From the NCBI GenBank assembly GCA_020831535.1, contig JAFIGF010000171.1, positions 1 through 46,082 of the forward strand: DNA of 46,082 nucleotides, written 5' to 3'. The notes beneath the pieces are model-generated. The model was not told the origin of the DNA. It saw nothing but the letters and a program-made list of their open reading frames with translations, and did not search any database. This document shows, one piece after another, positions 7,835 to 17,012 of the stretch; the stretch's first letter is position 1; the number at the start of each line of letters is the position of its first letter. The DNA comes from Opitutales bacterium. Its GTDB lineage: Bacteria > Verrucomicrobiota > Verrucomicrobiia > Opitutales > T3Sed10-336. The translations under genes and the position numbers were made by a program.

Positions 7835-9637
7835 TCAAGGGAAAGCGATGCGCAGGCGATAAAAACGGCGGGTCTCATCACCCGGTTCGGGGAGGGTGTA
7901 ATGAACCTCCTCCCGGACTCCGGTGGTTCGGTGTATGGTGACTTCCAAGGGGGTCCAGTCTTGCAGATCGGTTGACATCTCAACTTGATAGAGCCGGTTC
8001 GGCAGGGTATCGAAGAGGAGCCCGTCCATCCCTTCCATCCGTACCTTCGGCAGGTCCCGCTCGTCATTGGGATCATCTCCCAGAAGAAAGGCTTTCCGCA
8101 GGGAGACCATCTGACCGCCCTTTGAGACTTCATAAGTGTCGGGGTCCACATGATCATAGGCGTACAGTTCCAACCAGGCTTCAAAGGGGGATTGGCTGGT
8201 ATGGGGTGTCAACAAGGCGGCGGCTTCAAAACGATCAAACCGGATATCCGGTCCCTCTTGGGTATGCAGGGGCTGGTTAACCGCCAGTCCGATGGCAGTG
8301 AGATCGTCAAAGGTCATGGGTTGCCAATTCGCAGAGGCGGCGTCAAAGGTCAGATCCTGGGCGGGATTCCAGAGTGCCCAGTTGCCATGGTCTTCCGGAC
8401 CGGTAAAGGAGTGGGTGGTAATGTCGGCGGCAGACGGAAGAGTCGCTTCGGAAAGGTAATAATCCGCACCCTGCCGCACCAGCCAGCGGATCTCCCCGTC
8501 AAGACCGAAACTTTGCAATCCACGCACCCGGAGGAAACTGTCCTCCTGAAAGCTGACGACATGGAGATGGCCATCGTTGAGGAAGTCAGCCTGGTCCCAC
8601 CAGAGGGCAAGATGGAGATTGGAGAAGGGAGCGGGGGTTCCGGCTTCCACGGAGAATTGGCGAATCTTGATTTCCCGATTCTGGGTGGTGTCAATCCGTT
8701 CGCTGTAGAGACCCATGGCGGTGATATCGTCAAAGGTCATGTTGACAAAGGTCAGATCTGCCAGATCGCCCACCGTGTCGGAACCCGTGTGATTGGCAAA
8801 GAGGCTTTGCGGGGTGCCATCGACCGGATTGTAAGCGGTCCACTGGATGTCCCCGAGATCATCCACGACAGTTTCGCCGGCCTCCCCGAGATACCACTGG
8901 GAACCGTTGCGCACGGCGAGAGCGAAGGTGCCACCTTCGGCCAGAGACTGCACGGCCACCGGAACCTGTCCAGCGTGGTGGGGTTCGTCAAGTTCCCACC
9001 AGACGAGGGCCGCGCCGTAGTTGGAACCGCCGGTGGTGTTGTTGAGTTGAATAAAGTCCCCGTCGGGGGCGTTGCTATCGCGGCCTTCCACGCGCAAGTG
9101 CATGCCGGGGGCACCACCGCTGTTCCACTGGGCGACGGCGTAGCCGAAGTCCGGGCTCTCGGGAGGATTGTCGTAGTTGGTGTTGGTGACGATGGCGGTG
9201 GTGTGCGAGCGGTAGCGGAAGGTGCCGCTGGTGCCGTTGATGTTACCTGAGGGAGTGGACGTGGACGTGTTGCCGATGTTCGTCCAGCTGTCTTCCAGAA
9301 TGTCATGGGAAAGTCCCCAGGAAATGAGCAGCCCGCCGCCGGGCCCTTCGCCGGGCCGGGCTGGGCGCAGGTGAAAATGATCGGCCAGGGTGCGTTCGGC
9401 GAAGTGCATATCCGGTTCGGCCAGGGTATCCACCCGAATACCACCGTAAACGGGCACATCCTCATAATTGCTATCCTGCGGACTGAGGGGAACCGTATCG
9501 CTCAAGGGGTAGGTCAGGATCAAGTCGTCCTGTTCCCCGTTGCCGGAGAGGTCGGCGGGGGTGGATTCCGGATCGGCCCCGTCCCGGATTTCCCCGGTAC
9601 TGGCGGTTTGTCCCCAATCGACGATGAGCACACTGTC
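7835..9637 (-). repeat. Shared C-terminal module, copy A (~600 residues)
   Basis: Begins at SVLIVDWGQTASTG and runs to the C-terminal RRFYRLRIAFP. It contains a 'DWGQT...LSGNG..DDLILTYP...YGGI' head, a 'YRSHTTAIVTN' segment, two related ~130-residue units, and a final ~90-residue 'YQVEMSTDLQDWTPL' tail. It is homologous along its whole length to 15212-17012 and 22387-24180. A 44-bp stretch (9015-9058) is identical to 16392-16435. No known domain name could be attached from reading alone. Confidence 0.85.
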
Positions 9638-12600
9638 GGGACTGGTTTCAGTGACCGTAATCTGAACGAAAGTCTCATCGGTCGCACCGTCGTTATCAGT
9701 AACCCGCAGGCGGGCGGTGTACAGGCCGGGTTCGGTATAGGTGTGCGAAGTGGTGATGCCAAAGGCATTGAACGAACCGTTGTTGGTGAAATCCCAATCG
9801 TAAGAAACAATTTCACCATCCGGGTCGCTCGATGCAGAGGCATCAAAGGTGACCTCCAGGGGGAATGGTCCCTCGTTGGGCGTGGCGGTGAACTCAGCCA
9901 CGGGCGGCTGGTTGGGAGGAGGATCGCCGGTGACGGTGAGTTCGGCAGTGGTGACATCCTGCCCACCGCGGTCATCCGTCACCCGCAGAGCGGGCGTGTA
10001 TTCACCGGGATAGAGATAGGTGTATTGTGCGGAAACCCCGCCCGAGGTCCAGGTGCCGTTGCCGAGAAAATCCCATTCGTAGAGAATGATCATCCCATCG
10101 GGGTCATGCGAAGCGGAGGCATCAAAACTGACTTCAAGGGGGGTGTCGCCGCTTTCCGGAGTGAGGGAAAACGCGGCAACCGGCGGCACGTTAGGTTCGG
10201 TGGCGGCCAGATTGGCGATTTCCTGAGCAGAGAGAGCTTCATCATAGACCCGCCCGTCGTCGAGCATGCCCACCCAGCTTTCCCCCGTAACGGTGGCACT
10301 GCGCCCCAGCCAAGCCGTTGAACTGAGACGGTCGAAGGGATTGTAGGAGCCGGAGCCAACCGATTCGCCGTTCAGATAAAGGATAAAGGCACCCTCATCC
10401 CAGGTTAGGGCGACGTGCACAAAATCCTCGCCGAGGGAGGGTCCGGTAAAGAGGTGGGCGCCTTCGCCCAATCCCGCGATAAGGCGGTTTTCACCGTCAA
10501 TTCCAAGCATGATCCGGTCGGCAAAAAAGGCGTCGGTCTGATGATCGAAAATCCGGCGGATGCCGCTGCCACCTTCGCGGCGGACCCACATGGCAACAGT
10601 CCCGGTTTCCGGTTTGTAAAAATGGGTGCCAACCTGGACCCCATCGCCTTCAGAAAAAAGTAGCCCGTTGTCGAGAAATCCGGGGGCCCATTCCGGAGAA
10701 CCTACAAAAGTCCCCTCATTGCCATTGAGCGTCAGATCGGCGACGACTTCACCGGCGGCCGCATCCATGGGCCAGTGGGCGACGATGCCAGCAGGCAGGT
10801 CGGTGTCGATGATGGTGACGGTGGCGGTGGCATGGAATCCGGGAAGGGCGTCACCGGTGGGGTTGAGTAGTTCCACGCGGAAGGTTTCACGACCCTCGGG
10901 AATGTCGTCGTCGAGAATGGTGATGACAATTTCGCGGTCGCTGTCGTCGCCGGCCGACCAATGGAGGGTACCGGATTTGGCAACATAATCGAACCCGGCC
11001 TCAGCAGTCTCGTCGAAGGTTTGGAAGTCGATGCTCACATCGCCCTGAATACCATTCACCCGCTCCACGGTCAGGGTGAGGCTCCAGGCATCCTCGGCCA
11101 CTTCCGGGGAGGGATCGACAAACTGAATACGTCCGGGTTGCGTTTCGGGAGGGGGAACGAGGAGGAACATTTCCGCCACTTCCAGATCCGGATTCCAGGC
11201 CAGCCCGGCGATGATACCGTCGTCATTGATGGAGGTGGGCCGGTACATGCGGGTGTGCAGCGGGTGGGTGCTGGGGACCAGTTGGCGCAGGTCGGTGAAC
11301 TCCCCGTCCCGGTAAATCCAGGGTACCGCGTTCTCAGGTTGAGGAACCCCGGTTTGCCAATTATCGGCCAGCGCATTGGTGCCAACGACGGTGGCACGGT
11401 TGTTGAAATCCCAGGGGCGGTGGCTGGAAAATTCAAAATCCCATTCCGAGGGGGGATCGGGCAAGAGTTCGAGGGTGTGGGTATCGGACCAATAGATATA
11501 CATTTCCCGGCCCCCGCTGACAAGGCGGTGACCAACCGCGTTGCCGTCGTTGTTCACACTCCAGAAATACCAGGAGTCGGTATTCCCGAAGGTGGGAATT
11601 TGGGTGTATTCACCGGCCTCCAACTCTTCCAGGGTTCCAATGCCCCATACTCGTTCAAAATCCGGATACGGTACCCGGAAGAGGAGTTGGTGATGGCGAT
11701 TGACATCCTCGACAAAGACACGTCCGGCCCCTTCGCCGGGATCATGAAATTCCCGCACCCCTTCACCGGGCAGGAAGGTCAGGGCCTGGGAGCCGCTGAT
11801 GCCGTAAATGCGTCCGTTGTTGTCAATGGCACCGACAAAGAGGTTTTCTCCGGGCTCGTAAAGGGTGTCGTTGATGTAGGCAAACAACTGGCTGGAGGGG
11901 CCGATGCTGGAGTTGGACCAATCGCCACCGACGTCAGAGAAATCGTTGATGCCCATGGCCCGGCTGGTGTTGCGGTCGAGTTGGTCGTGCAAAACCACAT
12001 ACCCTTCATCGGCCCGGTACACCACCGCGGTGTCGGCATCCTCCCAGGGATTGTAATCCCAGCGGGCGGTAGCCACCACATCGCCGCGCTCGTTGATCCC
12101 ATAGATTTGCTTGGGGAACAGCATTTTGTTCTCCCGGGTACTGTGGGGATTGGGAATGATATAGGCCTGATACCAGCCGCTTTCCAACTCGATCTGCAAA
12201 TCGGTATGGGATGGCGGAACGGAGAGGGTCAGGATTGTCGGACGATAAACATCGGGCTTAAAGGCTTCGACCTGAATCTGCCCGTCGCGTCCGGCCAACA
12301 ACTCAAAGCTGAATTCCCCGAAGGCGTTGGTCTGGGTCTCTCCGGTATGATAACCACTAAACACAAGTGACGCGTTTTCGACCGGATCGGAGGTGTTGGC
12401 ATCCACCACTGTACCCGCCAGAGTCACCTGCTGAAAAACGAAATCCTCGCCAGTCCGGTTCACCGGCGGGTGCAGATTGAGGGCGCGGGGTTCGGTCGCG
12501 AACCCGTTCGGCACATCGGCAGTGAGGTTCAGCGTTTCCGTTTGACCGAAAATCCTTTCGATGAGGTACATGCCGCTTCCATCCACCGACACCGAACCAC

Positions 12601-14950
12601 TGAGAGCGCCGTCGTAGGCAACGGTCGCATCGGACAAGGGCGTTCCCGTATTATCGCGCACCTGACCCGCCACGCTGACGGTGGTGAAGGCAAAATCCTC
12701 CTCGCCCGCATCGGGCGGGACCTGAATAAAGCGGGAGGCGGTCTCTACCCAACCGGAATGGGCGGCCCACACTTCATAGGTGTCATCAATCAGATCAGGA
12801 ATAACATAAGCACCACTTCCATCGGTGGTCACGGAACCGGAACGCAGACCACGGTATTCCACGGTCACACCTGCGGCGGGCGAACCATCCAACGTCACGG
12901 TTCCGGAAATTTCGGTGGAGGTGTAAACGGTACCCTCAATATCATGCGTCCAGGTGTTGCTGTCGTCATCGGTAAGCGTAACGCGCACCGTGTAGGACCA
13001 GGGCGTGGGGGTGGTGGGAGCGATGTCGAGAACCAGATTTTCGGCTGCGGTATGACTTTGTCCGGGCGAAAGGGTTCCGAAATTGAGTTGGTCCTGGGTG
13101 AGCTGCACATGCTCCTGACCGGAAACGACCTCGGCGGAAGCCTGAACGCTCTCCGCCGTATCGTGTACCCCGAAGTTGGTGGCGGTGACCTCATAAGTCA
13201 CGGTTTCGCCCGGGTGCGGATACGCACTATCATCGGAAGTACTCTGCTGCACATCGGTCACCCATACCCGGGGCGCGATGAGACGGATCATGGATTCGAC
13301 GGCGTTGAGTCGTCCGCCACTACGGGTGGTATTGGCGAAAGCGTCGGCGGGATCCACACTCTGCATCAGGAGTTGGCGAATTTGTGCCGGAGTCAGCCCG
13401 GCGGATTCAGCCAGAACCAATGCCGCCACGCCGGCCACATGGGGGGCGGCCATAGAGGTGCCATTGGCATTGCGGTAGGTGTTATTGATGTAGGTGGAAT
13501 AAATATCCACTCCCGGGGCAGCGAGATCCACGGTGGTCGCGCCATAGTTGGAAAACGGGGCGAGGCCGTCGTTGCGGTTCCCCGCCGCCACCGAGATCAG
13601 GCCCTCCTCATGGAGGGGGTAGGCCCCGGGAACAACAGGATCCACGGCATTGTCATTGCCGCTGTTTCCGGCGGCCGCGACAAAGCTGACTCCCGATTGA
13701 AGGGCGTGTTCGACCGCCTGATAGAGAGGGAAACTGGTATCATTCGGATCGCCAACAGCGCCCCAGGAGGCATTGATCACATGGGCCCCATTGTCCACCG
13801 CATAATAAATAGCATCCACCCCGTCGGCCAGGGTACCGCTGCCCCGACCGGAGAGAAACTTGATCGCCATCAGGCTAACGTCCCAGTTCACGCCAACAAT
13901 CCCGAGGTTGTTGTTACCCACCGCACCGATGGTTCCAGCCACGTGCGTACCGTGCCCGCCGTCATCGAGAGGGTCCGGGTTGTTGTTGAAAAAATCGTAT
14001 CCATACTCATCCGGGGCCTCGGGATCGGGATTGGTCCACATGTTGGCGGCGAGGTCGGGATGGCGGTAGTCAATGCCGGTATCGATCACGGCCACCACGA
14101 CATTGCTGGAACCGGTATGGATGGACCAGGCTTCGGGAGCGGAAATATCCGCGCCGGGGGTGCCGCCGTCCTGCCCGGTGTTACGCAGGCCCCAAAGGGC
14201 TGAATCAAGGTCATTGGGAATGGTTTCCGTAGTATGCAAAATAACGTTCGGATGGGCCGCCGCGACCATGCTATCCATGGCCCGCAACCGGGCTTTCGCT
14301 TCCGGAACGGCATCCACATCCCGCCGGGGCAGTTGAACCAAATAGCTCCCCTCCCCGCGCAAAGCCCGTTCCACCGGCAAACCTGCCCCCATCATCGCCT
14401 CCCGGAAAGCGGCATCACTCATCCCCTCCGCCCGCTGAACCAACAACTGATCGGCCACCATGTCCACCGTTTGCACAGCCCGACTGGGATCGATGTTTTC
14501 CAAACGCGGATCCTGGCTGATTTCGGCATCAGACACGGCAAACCACTCCTCCGTACGAATCCAGGTATGCTTGAACTGTTCCTCGGGCAAGCGCACCACC
14601 CGGGCCCGCTGAACCAATCCCGAATCCGCACGAACCGCAGCGGCAAATTCCACCGAAGAGGCCCCCTCGAATAACGCCTCCCGGGGAGAAGCTGGGGAGA
14701 GGTCAGAAAGATCCGTGGGAGCAGGATCCGGATAAGTACTTCCATCCAGCGGAGCTTCCGGAATGGAGACAACTGAATCGTCCTGCACCTCCGTTTGCAC
14801 GAGCGGGGCTTCCGGGGTAGACGCCAACGGCGGAACCACCTCGCGAGCGGGTTGCTCCTCGGTCAGGGTCTGCGGATCGCCCCCTCCCCACCACACGAAA
14901 AGGAAAATGGCGGCAAAGGAGGCAAGGTAAATATAAGGTCGTTTTTTCAT
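7835..14950 (-). CDS. Giant secreted subtilisin-like serine protease (S8) with HAF, Calx-beta, LamG, PKD and shared C-terminal module
   Basis: This ~2371-residue exoprotein starts with a membrane-insertion segment (YIYLASFAAIFLFVWW). A propeptide region runs to about residue 260. The S8 catalytic domain follows (275-550) with Asp290 (VIDTGIDYRHP), His333 (HGTHVAGT) and Ser499 (NGTSMAAPHVAG). Then come a CARDB/DUF11-like domain (560-680), three carboxypeptidase-regulatory-like repeats (685-925), a HAF-repeat region (930-1270), Calx-beta (1272-1385), LamG (1388-1580), two PKD domains (1588-1765) and the ~600-residue C-terminal module shared with two neighbouring giants. ATG 14950 is preferred because it puts the basic residues directly before the hydrophobic segment. 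An in-frame start at 15019 exists. It probably acts on proteins or glycoproteins at the cell surface or outside the cell. It is the last of four co-oriented genes. Confidence 0.9.
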   Translation of the reverse strand: MKKRPYIYLASFAAIFLFVWWGGGDPQTLTEEQPAREVVPPLASTPEAPLVQTEVQDDSVVSIPEAPLDGSTYPDPAPTDLSDLSPASPREALFEGASSVEFAAAVRADSGLVQRARVVRLPEEQFKHTWIRTEEWFAVSDAEISQDPRLENIDPSRAVQTVDMVADQLLVQRAEGMSDAAFREAMMGAGLPVERALRGEGSYLVQLPRRDVDAVPEAKARLRAMDSMVAAAHPNVILHTTETIPNDLDSALWGLRNTGQDGGTPGADISAPEAWSIHTGSSNVVVAVIDTGIDYRHPDLAANMWTNPDPEAPDEYGYDFFNNNPDPLDDGGHGTHVAGTIGAVGNNNLGIVGVNWDVSLMAIKFLSGRGSGTLADGVDAIYYAVDNGAHVINASWGAVGDPNDTSFPLYQAVEHALQSGVSFVAAAGNSGNDNAVDPVVPGAYPLHEEGLISVAAGNRNDGLAPFSNYGATTVDLAAPGVDIYSTYINNTYRNANGTSMAAPHVAGVAALVLAESAGLTPAQIRQLLMQSVDPADAFANTTRSGGRLNAVESMIRLIAPRVWVTDVQQSTSDDSAYPHPGETVTYEVTATNFGVHDTAESVQASAEVVSGQEHVQLTQDQLNFGTLSPGQSHTAAENLVLDIAPTTPTPWSYTVRVTLTDDDSNTWTHDIEGTVYTSTEISGTVTLDGSPAAGVTVEYRGLRSGSVTTDGSGAYVIPDLIDDTYEVWAAHSGWVETASRFIQVPPDAGEEDFAFTTVSVAGQVRDNTGTPLSDATVAYDGALSGSVSVDGSGMYLIERIFGQTETLNLTADVPNGFATEPRALNLHPPVNRTGEDFVFQQVTLAGTVVDANTSDPVENASLVFSGYHTGETQTNAFGEFSFELLAGRDGQIQVEAFKPDVYRPTILTLSVPPSHTDLQIELESGWYQAYIIPNPHSTRENKMLFPKQIYGINERGDVVATARWDYNPWEDADTAVVYRADEGYVVLHDQLDRNTSRAMGINDFSDVGGDWSNSSIGPSSQLFAYINDTLYEPGENLFVGAIDNNGRIYGISGSQALTFLPGEGVREFHDPGEGAGRVFVEDVNRHHQLLFRVPYPDFERVWGIGTLEELEAGEYTQIPTFGNTDSWYFWSVNNDGNAVGHRLVSGGREMYIYWSDTHTLELLPDPPSEWDFEFSSHRPWDFNNRATVVGTNALADNWQTGVPQPENAVPWIYRDGEFTDLRQLVPSTHPLHTRMYRPTSINDDGIIAGLAWNPDLEVAEMFLLVPPPETQPGRIQFVDPSPEVAEDAWSLTLTVERVNGIQGDVSIDFQTFDETAEAGFDYVAKSGTLHWSAGDDSDREIVITILDDDIPEGRETFRVELLNPTGDALPGFHATATVTIIDTDLPAGIVAHWPMDAAAGEVVADLTLNGNEGTFVGSPEWAPGFLDNGLLFSEGDGVQVGTHFYKPETGTVAMWVRREGGSGIRRIFDHQTDAFFADRIMLGIDGENRLIAGLGEGAHLFTGPSLGEDFVHVALTWDEGAFILYLNGESVGSGSYNPFDRLSSTAWLGRSATVTGESWVGMLDDGRVYDEALSAQEIANLAATEPNVPPVAAFSLTPESGDTPLEVSFDASASHDPDGMIILYEWDFLGNGTWTSGGVSAQYTYLYPGEYTPALRVTDDRGGQDVTTAELTVTGDPPPNQPPVAEFTATPNEGPFPLEVTFDASASSDPDGEIVSYDWDFTNNGSFNAFGITTSHTYTEPGLYTARLRVTDNDGATDETFVQITVTETSPDSVLIVDWGQTASTGEIRDGADPESTPADLSGNGEQDDLILTYPLSDTVPLSPQDSNYEDVPVYGGIRVDTLAEPDMHFAERTLADHFHLRPARPGEGPGGGLLISWGLSHDILEDSWTNIGNTSTSTPSGNINGTSGTFRYRSHTTAIVTNTNYDNPPESPDFGYAVAQWNSGGAPGMHLRVEGRDSNAPDGDFIQLNNTTGGSNYGAALVWWELDEPHHAGQVPVAVQSLAEGGTFALAVRNGSQWYLGEAGETVVDDLGDIQWTAYNPVDGTPQSLFANHTGSDTVGDLADLTFVNMTFDDITAMGLYSERIDTTQNREIKIRQFSVEAGTPAPFSNLHLALWWDQADFLNDGHLHVVSFQEDSFLRVRGLQSFGLDGEIRWLVRQGADYYLSEATLPSAADITTHSFTGPEDHGNWALWNPAQDLTFDAASANWQPMTFDDLTAIGLAVNQPLHTQEGPDIRFDRFEAAALLTPHTSQSPFEAWLELYAYDHVDPDTYEVSKGGQMVSLRKAFLLGDDPNDERDLPKVRMEGMDGLLFDTLPNRLYQVEMSTDLQDWTPLEVTIHRTTGVREEVHYTLPEPGDETRRFYRLRIAFP

Positions 14951-15211
14951 GGGGTTGGGGATAAGGGAACTACCTGGTGAATCTAACCGATCCATTAACT
15001 CAAAGTAGAGCATGGGCATGTGGCTTCATTGCGAAAACAATGCGACACATTGCGCCAAACATCAGGGAAATAAGGTTGGGGTAACCTAAGAAAGAAAAAG
15101 GGGGAATGAACCGGAAATCACCCACTCAATGAACAGAACTCCATTGTGGGGAAAGAATGGAGTTCACTCAGCCATTTTGTGAATATATCGTATCATAGCT
15201 TTGCTATTGCT
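14951..15211. other. Spacer between the two subtilase genes with a 10-bp inverted repeat
   Basis: This ~261-bp region lies between the stop of the upstream subtilase and the preferred start of the downstream one, both on the minus strand. Its main feature is a perfect inverted repeat, GAACTCCATT (15136-15145) and AATGGAGTTC (15156-15165), around a 10-base loop. No T-run follows on the minus strand, so it is not a textbook intrinsic terminator. It could be a processing or attenuation hairpin or an operator. No clear Shine-Dalgarno sequence precedes the ATG at 14950. Confidence 0.4.
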
Positions 15212-17012
15212 TCATGGGAAAGCAATCCGCACCCGGTAGAAGCGCCGGGTCTCATCACCCGGTTCCGGCAGGGGATAATAAACCTCCTCTGAGCCTCCGC
15301 TGGTGCGGTGGAAGGTATCTTCATAAGGAGTCCACTCCACTAAATCCTCCGACCACTCCACTTGATACAGGCGGTCAGGCAGGGTACCAAAGAGAAGTCC
15401 GTCCATCCCCTGCATCCGGATCCCTGTTACGTCGCCGGGATTGTCCGGATTCTCCCCCAGCAGGAAGGCTTCCCGCAGGGTGACCATCCGCCCGGCTTTC
15501 TCGACTTCAAACGTATCCGGATCGACGGCATCGTAGTTGTACGTTTGTAACCACTCATTGAAAGGTTCCGGGTCTTCCGGTTCACTGAGTAGCGCGGCCA
15601 CGGCAAAACGCTGGAACAAGATTTCGATGGGCACGTTATGATGGGTGGTTTGACTTACGGCCAAGCCCAGGGCAGTGACGTCGCTGAAAGTCATGGGCTG
15701 CCAATCGGCAGTGGCAGGATCAAATTCCAGTTGTTCAATCCCATTCCACAACGCCCAACTGCCGTGCTGCCCGACGTCCGGAAAGGTCAACTCCGCCAGA
15801 CCGTCGGTTGGGTTCAGGGTTGTTTCCGAAAGATAATAAGCGTCACCTTCCCGGATCAGCCAACGGAGGTCTCCGCTCAACCCGTTCGTTTCCAGATCAT
15901 GGATACGCAGAAAACTGTCCTCCTGAAAACTTACGGAAGAGATATGGCCATCATTGAGAAAATCCTCCTGACTCCAGAACAGGGTCGCATTCAGACTCAG
16001 CCAGGGATCGGGGGTTCCGGCCGCGGCGTTGAAACAAATGATCTTGATTTCCCGTCCGTTGGTGGTGTCGATCCGTTCGCCGTACAGACCCAGGGCGGTG
16101 ATGTTGTCAAAGGTGATTTCTTCGAAGGTCAGGGCACTGAGAGCGCCAATCGTATCGGGCCCGGAGTGATTGGCGAAGAGACTTTGAGGATTGCCGTCCG
16201 AAGGCGTGTAGGCGGTCCACTGGATGTCGCCGAGATGGCCCACATCGGTTTGTCCGGCTTCCCCGAGATACCATTGTGCGCCGTTGCGCACCGCTAGGGC
16301 GAAGGTTTCTCCTTCGGCCATGGTTTGCACGGCTACGGGCACCTGTCCAGCGTGGTGAGGTTCGTCGAGTTCCCACCAGACAAGGGCCGCACCGTAGTTG
16401 GAACCGCCGGTGGTGTTGTTGAGTTGAATAAAGTCGCCATCGGGAGCATTGCTGTCGCGGCCTTCCAGGCGCAGGTGCATGCCGGGGGCTCCGCCACTGT
16501 TCCACTGCGCAATGGCATAACCGAAGTGCGGGCTTTCCGGTGGATTATCGTAGCTGTTGTTGGTCACGATGGCAGTGGTGTGGGAACGATAGCGGAAAGT
16601 CCCGCTATTGCCGTTGATGCTACCGGTTGGGGTGGAGGTGGAATTGTTGCCAATGTCCGTCCATCGATTGAGCAGGGTTTCGGTGGAAGGCCCCCATGAC
16701 ACCAGCGTTCCACCGCCCGGCGCTTCTCCGGCCCGGGATGGTTGCAGGTGAAAATGGCCCGCGAGGGTGCGTTCGAGGAATTCCAAATCGTCCTCTTCAA
16801 TCCCTTCCAGACGAATCCCCCCATAGATGGGCACATCCTCATAGGAACCAACTGCGGGACTCAATGAAAAAGTGTCGCTGAACGGATACGTAAGAATGAG
16901 GTCATCCACCTGCCCGTTGCCGGAAAGATCGGCGGGGATACTCTCGGGGGCTGCGCCGTCACGAATCTGGCCGGTGCTGGCGGTTTGTCCCCAATCCACA
17001 ATCAACGTACTC
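15212..17012 (-). repeat. Shared C-terminal module, copy B (~600 residues)
   Basis: Starts at STLIVDWGQTASTGQIRDG and ends RRFYRVRIAFP. It is closest to copy A: long stretches around the 'GGSNYGAALVWWELDEPHHAG' segment are nearly the same at protein level, and 44 bp (16392-16435) match copy A exactly in DNA. Unlike copies A and C, it is not preceded by the paired PKD domains. The module boundary is therefore set at the DWGQT head. Confidence 0.85.

Noticed and set aside
12470..14203. 577-residue plus-strand open frame opposite the first subtilase
   Set aside because: It is antisense to a strongly supported catalytic region (Asp, His, Ser motifs all present on the minus strand). Its Gly/His/Ile-rich composition is typical of a shadow of a GC3-biased gene.
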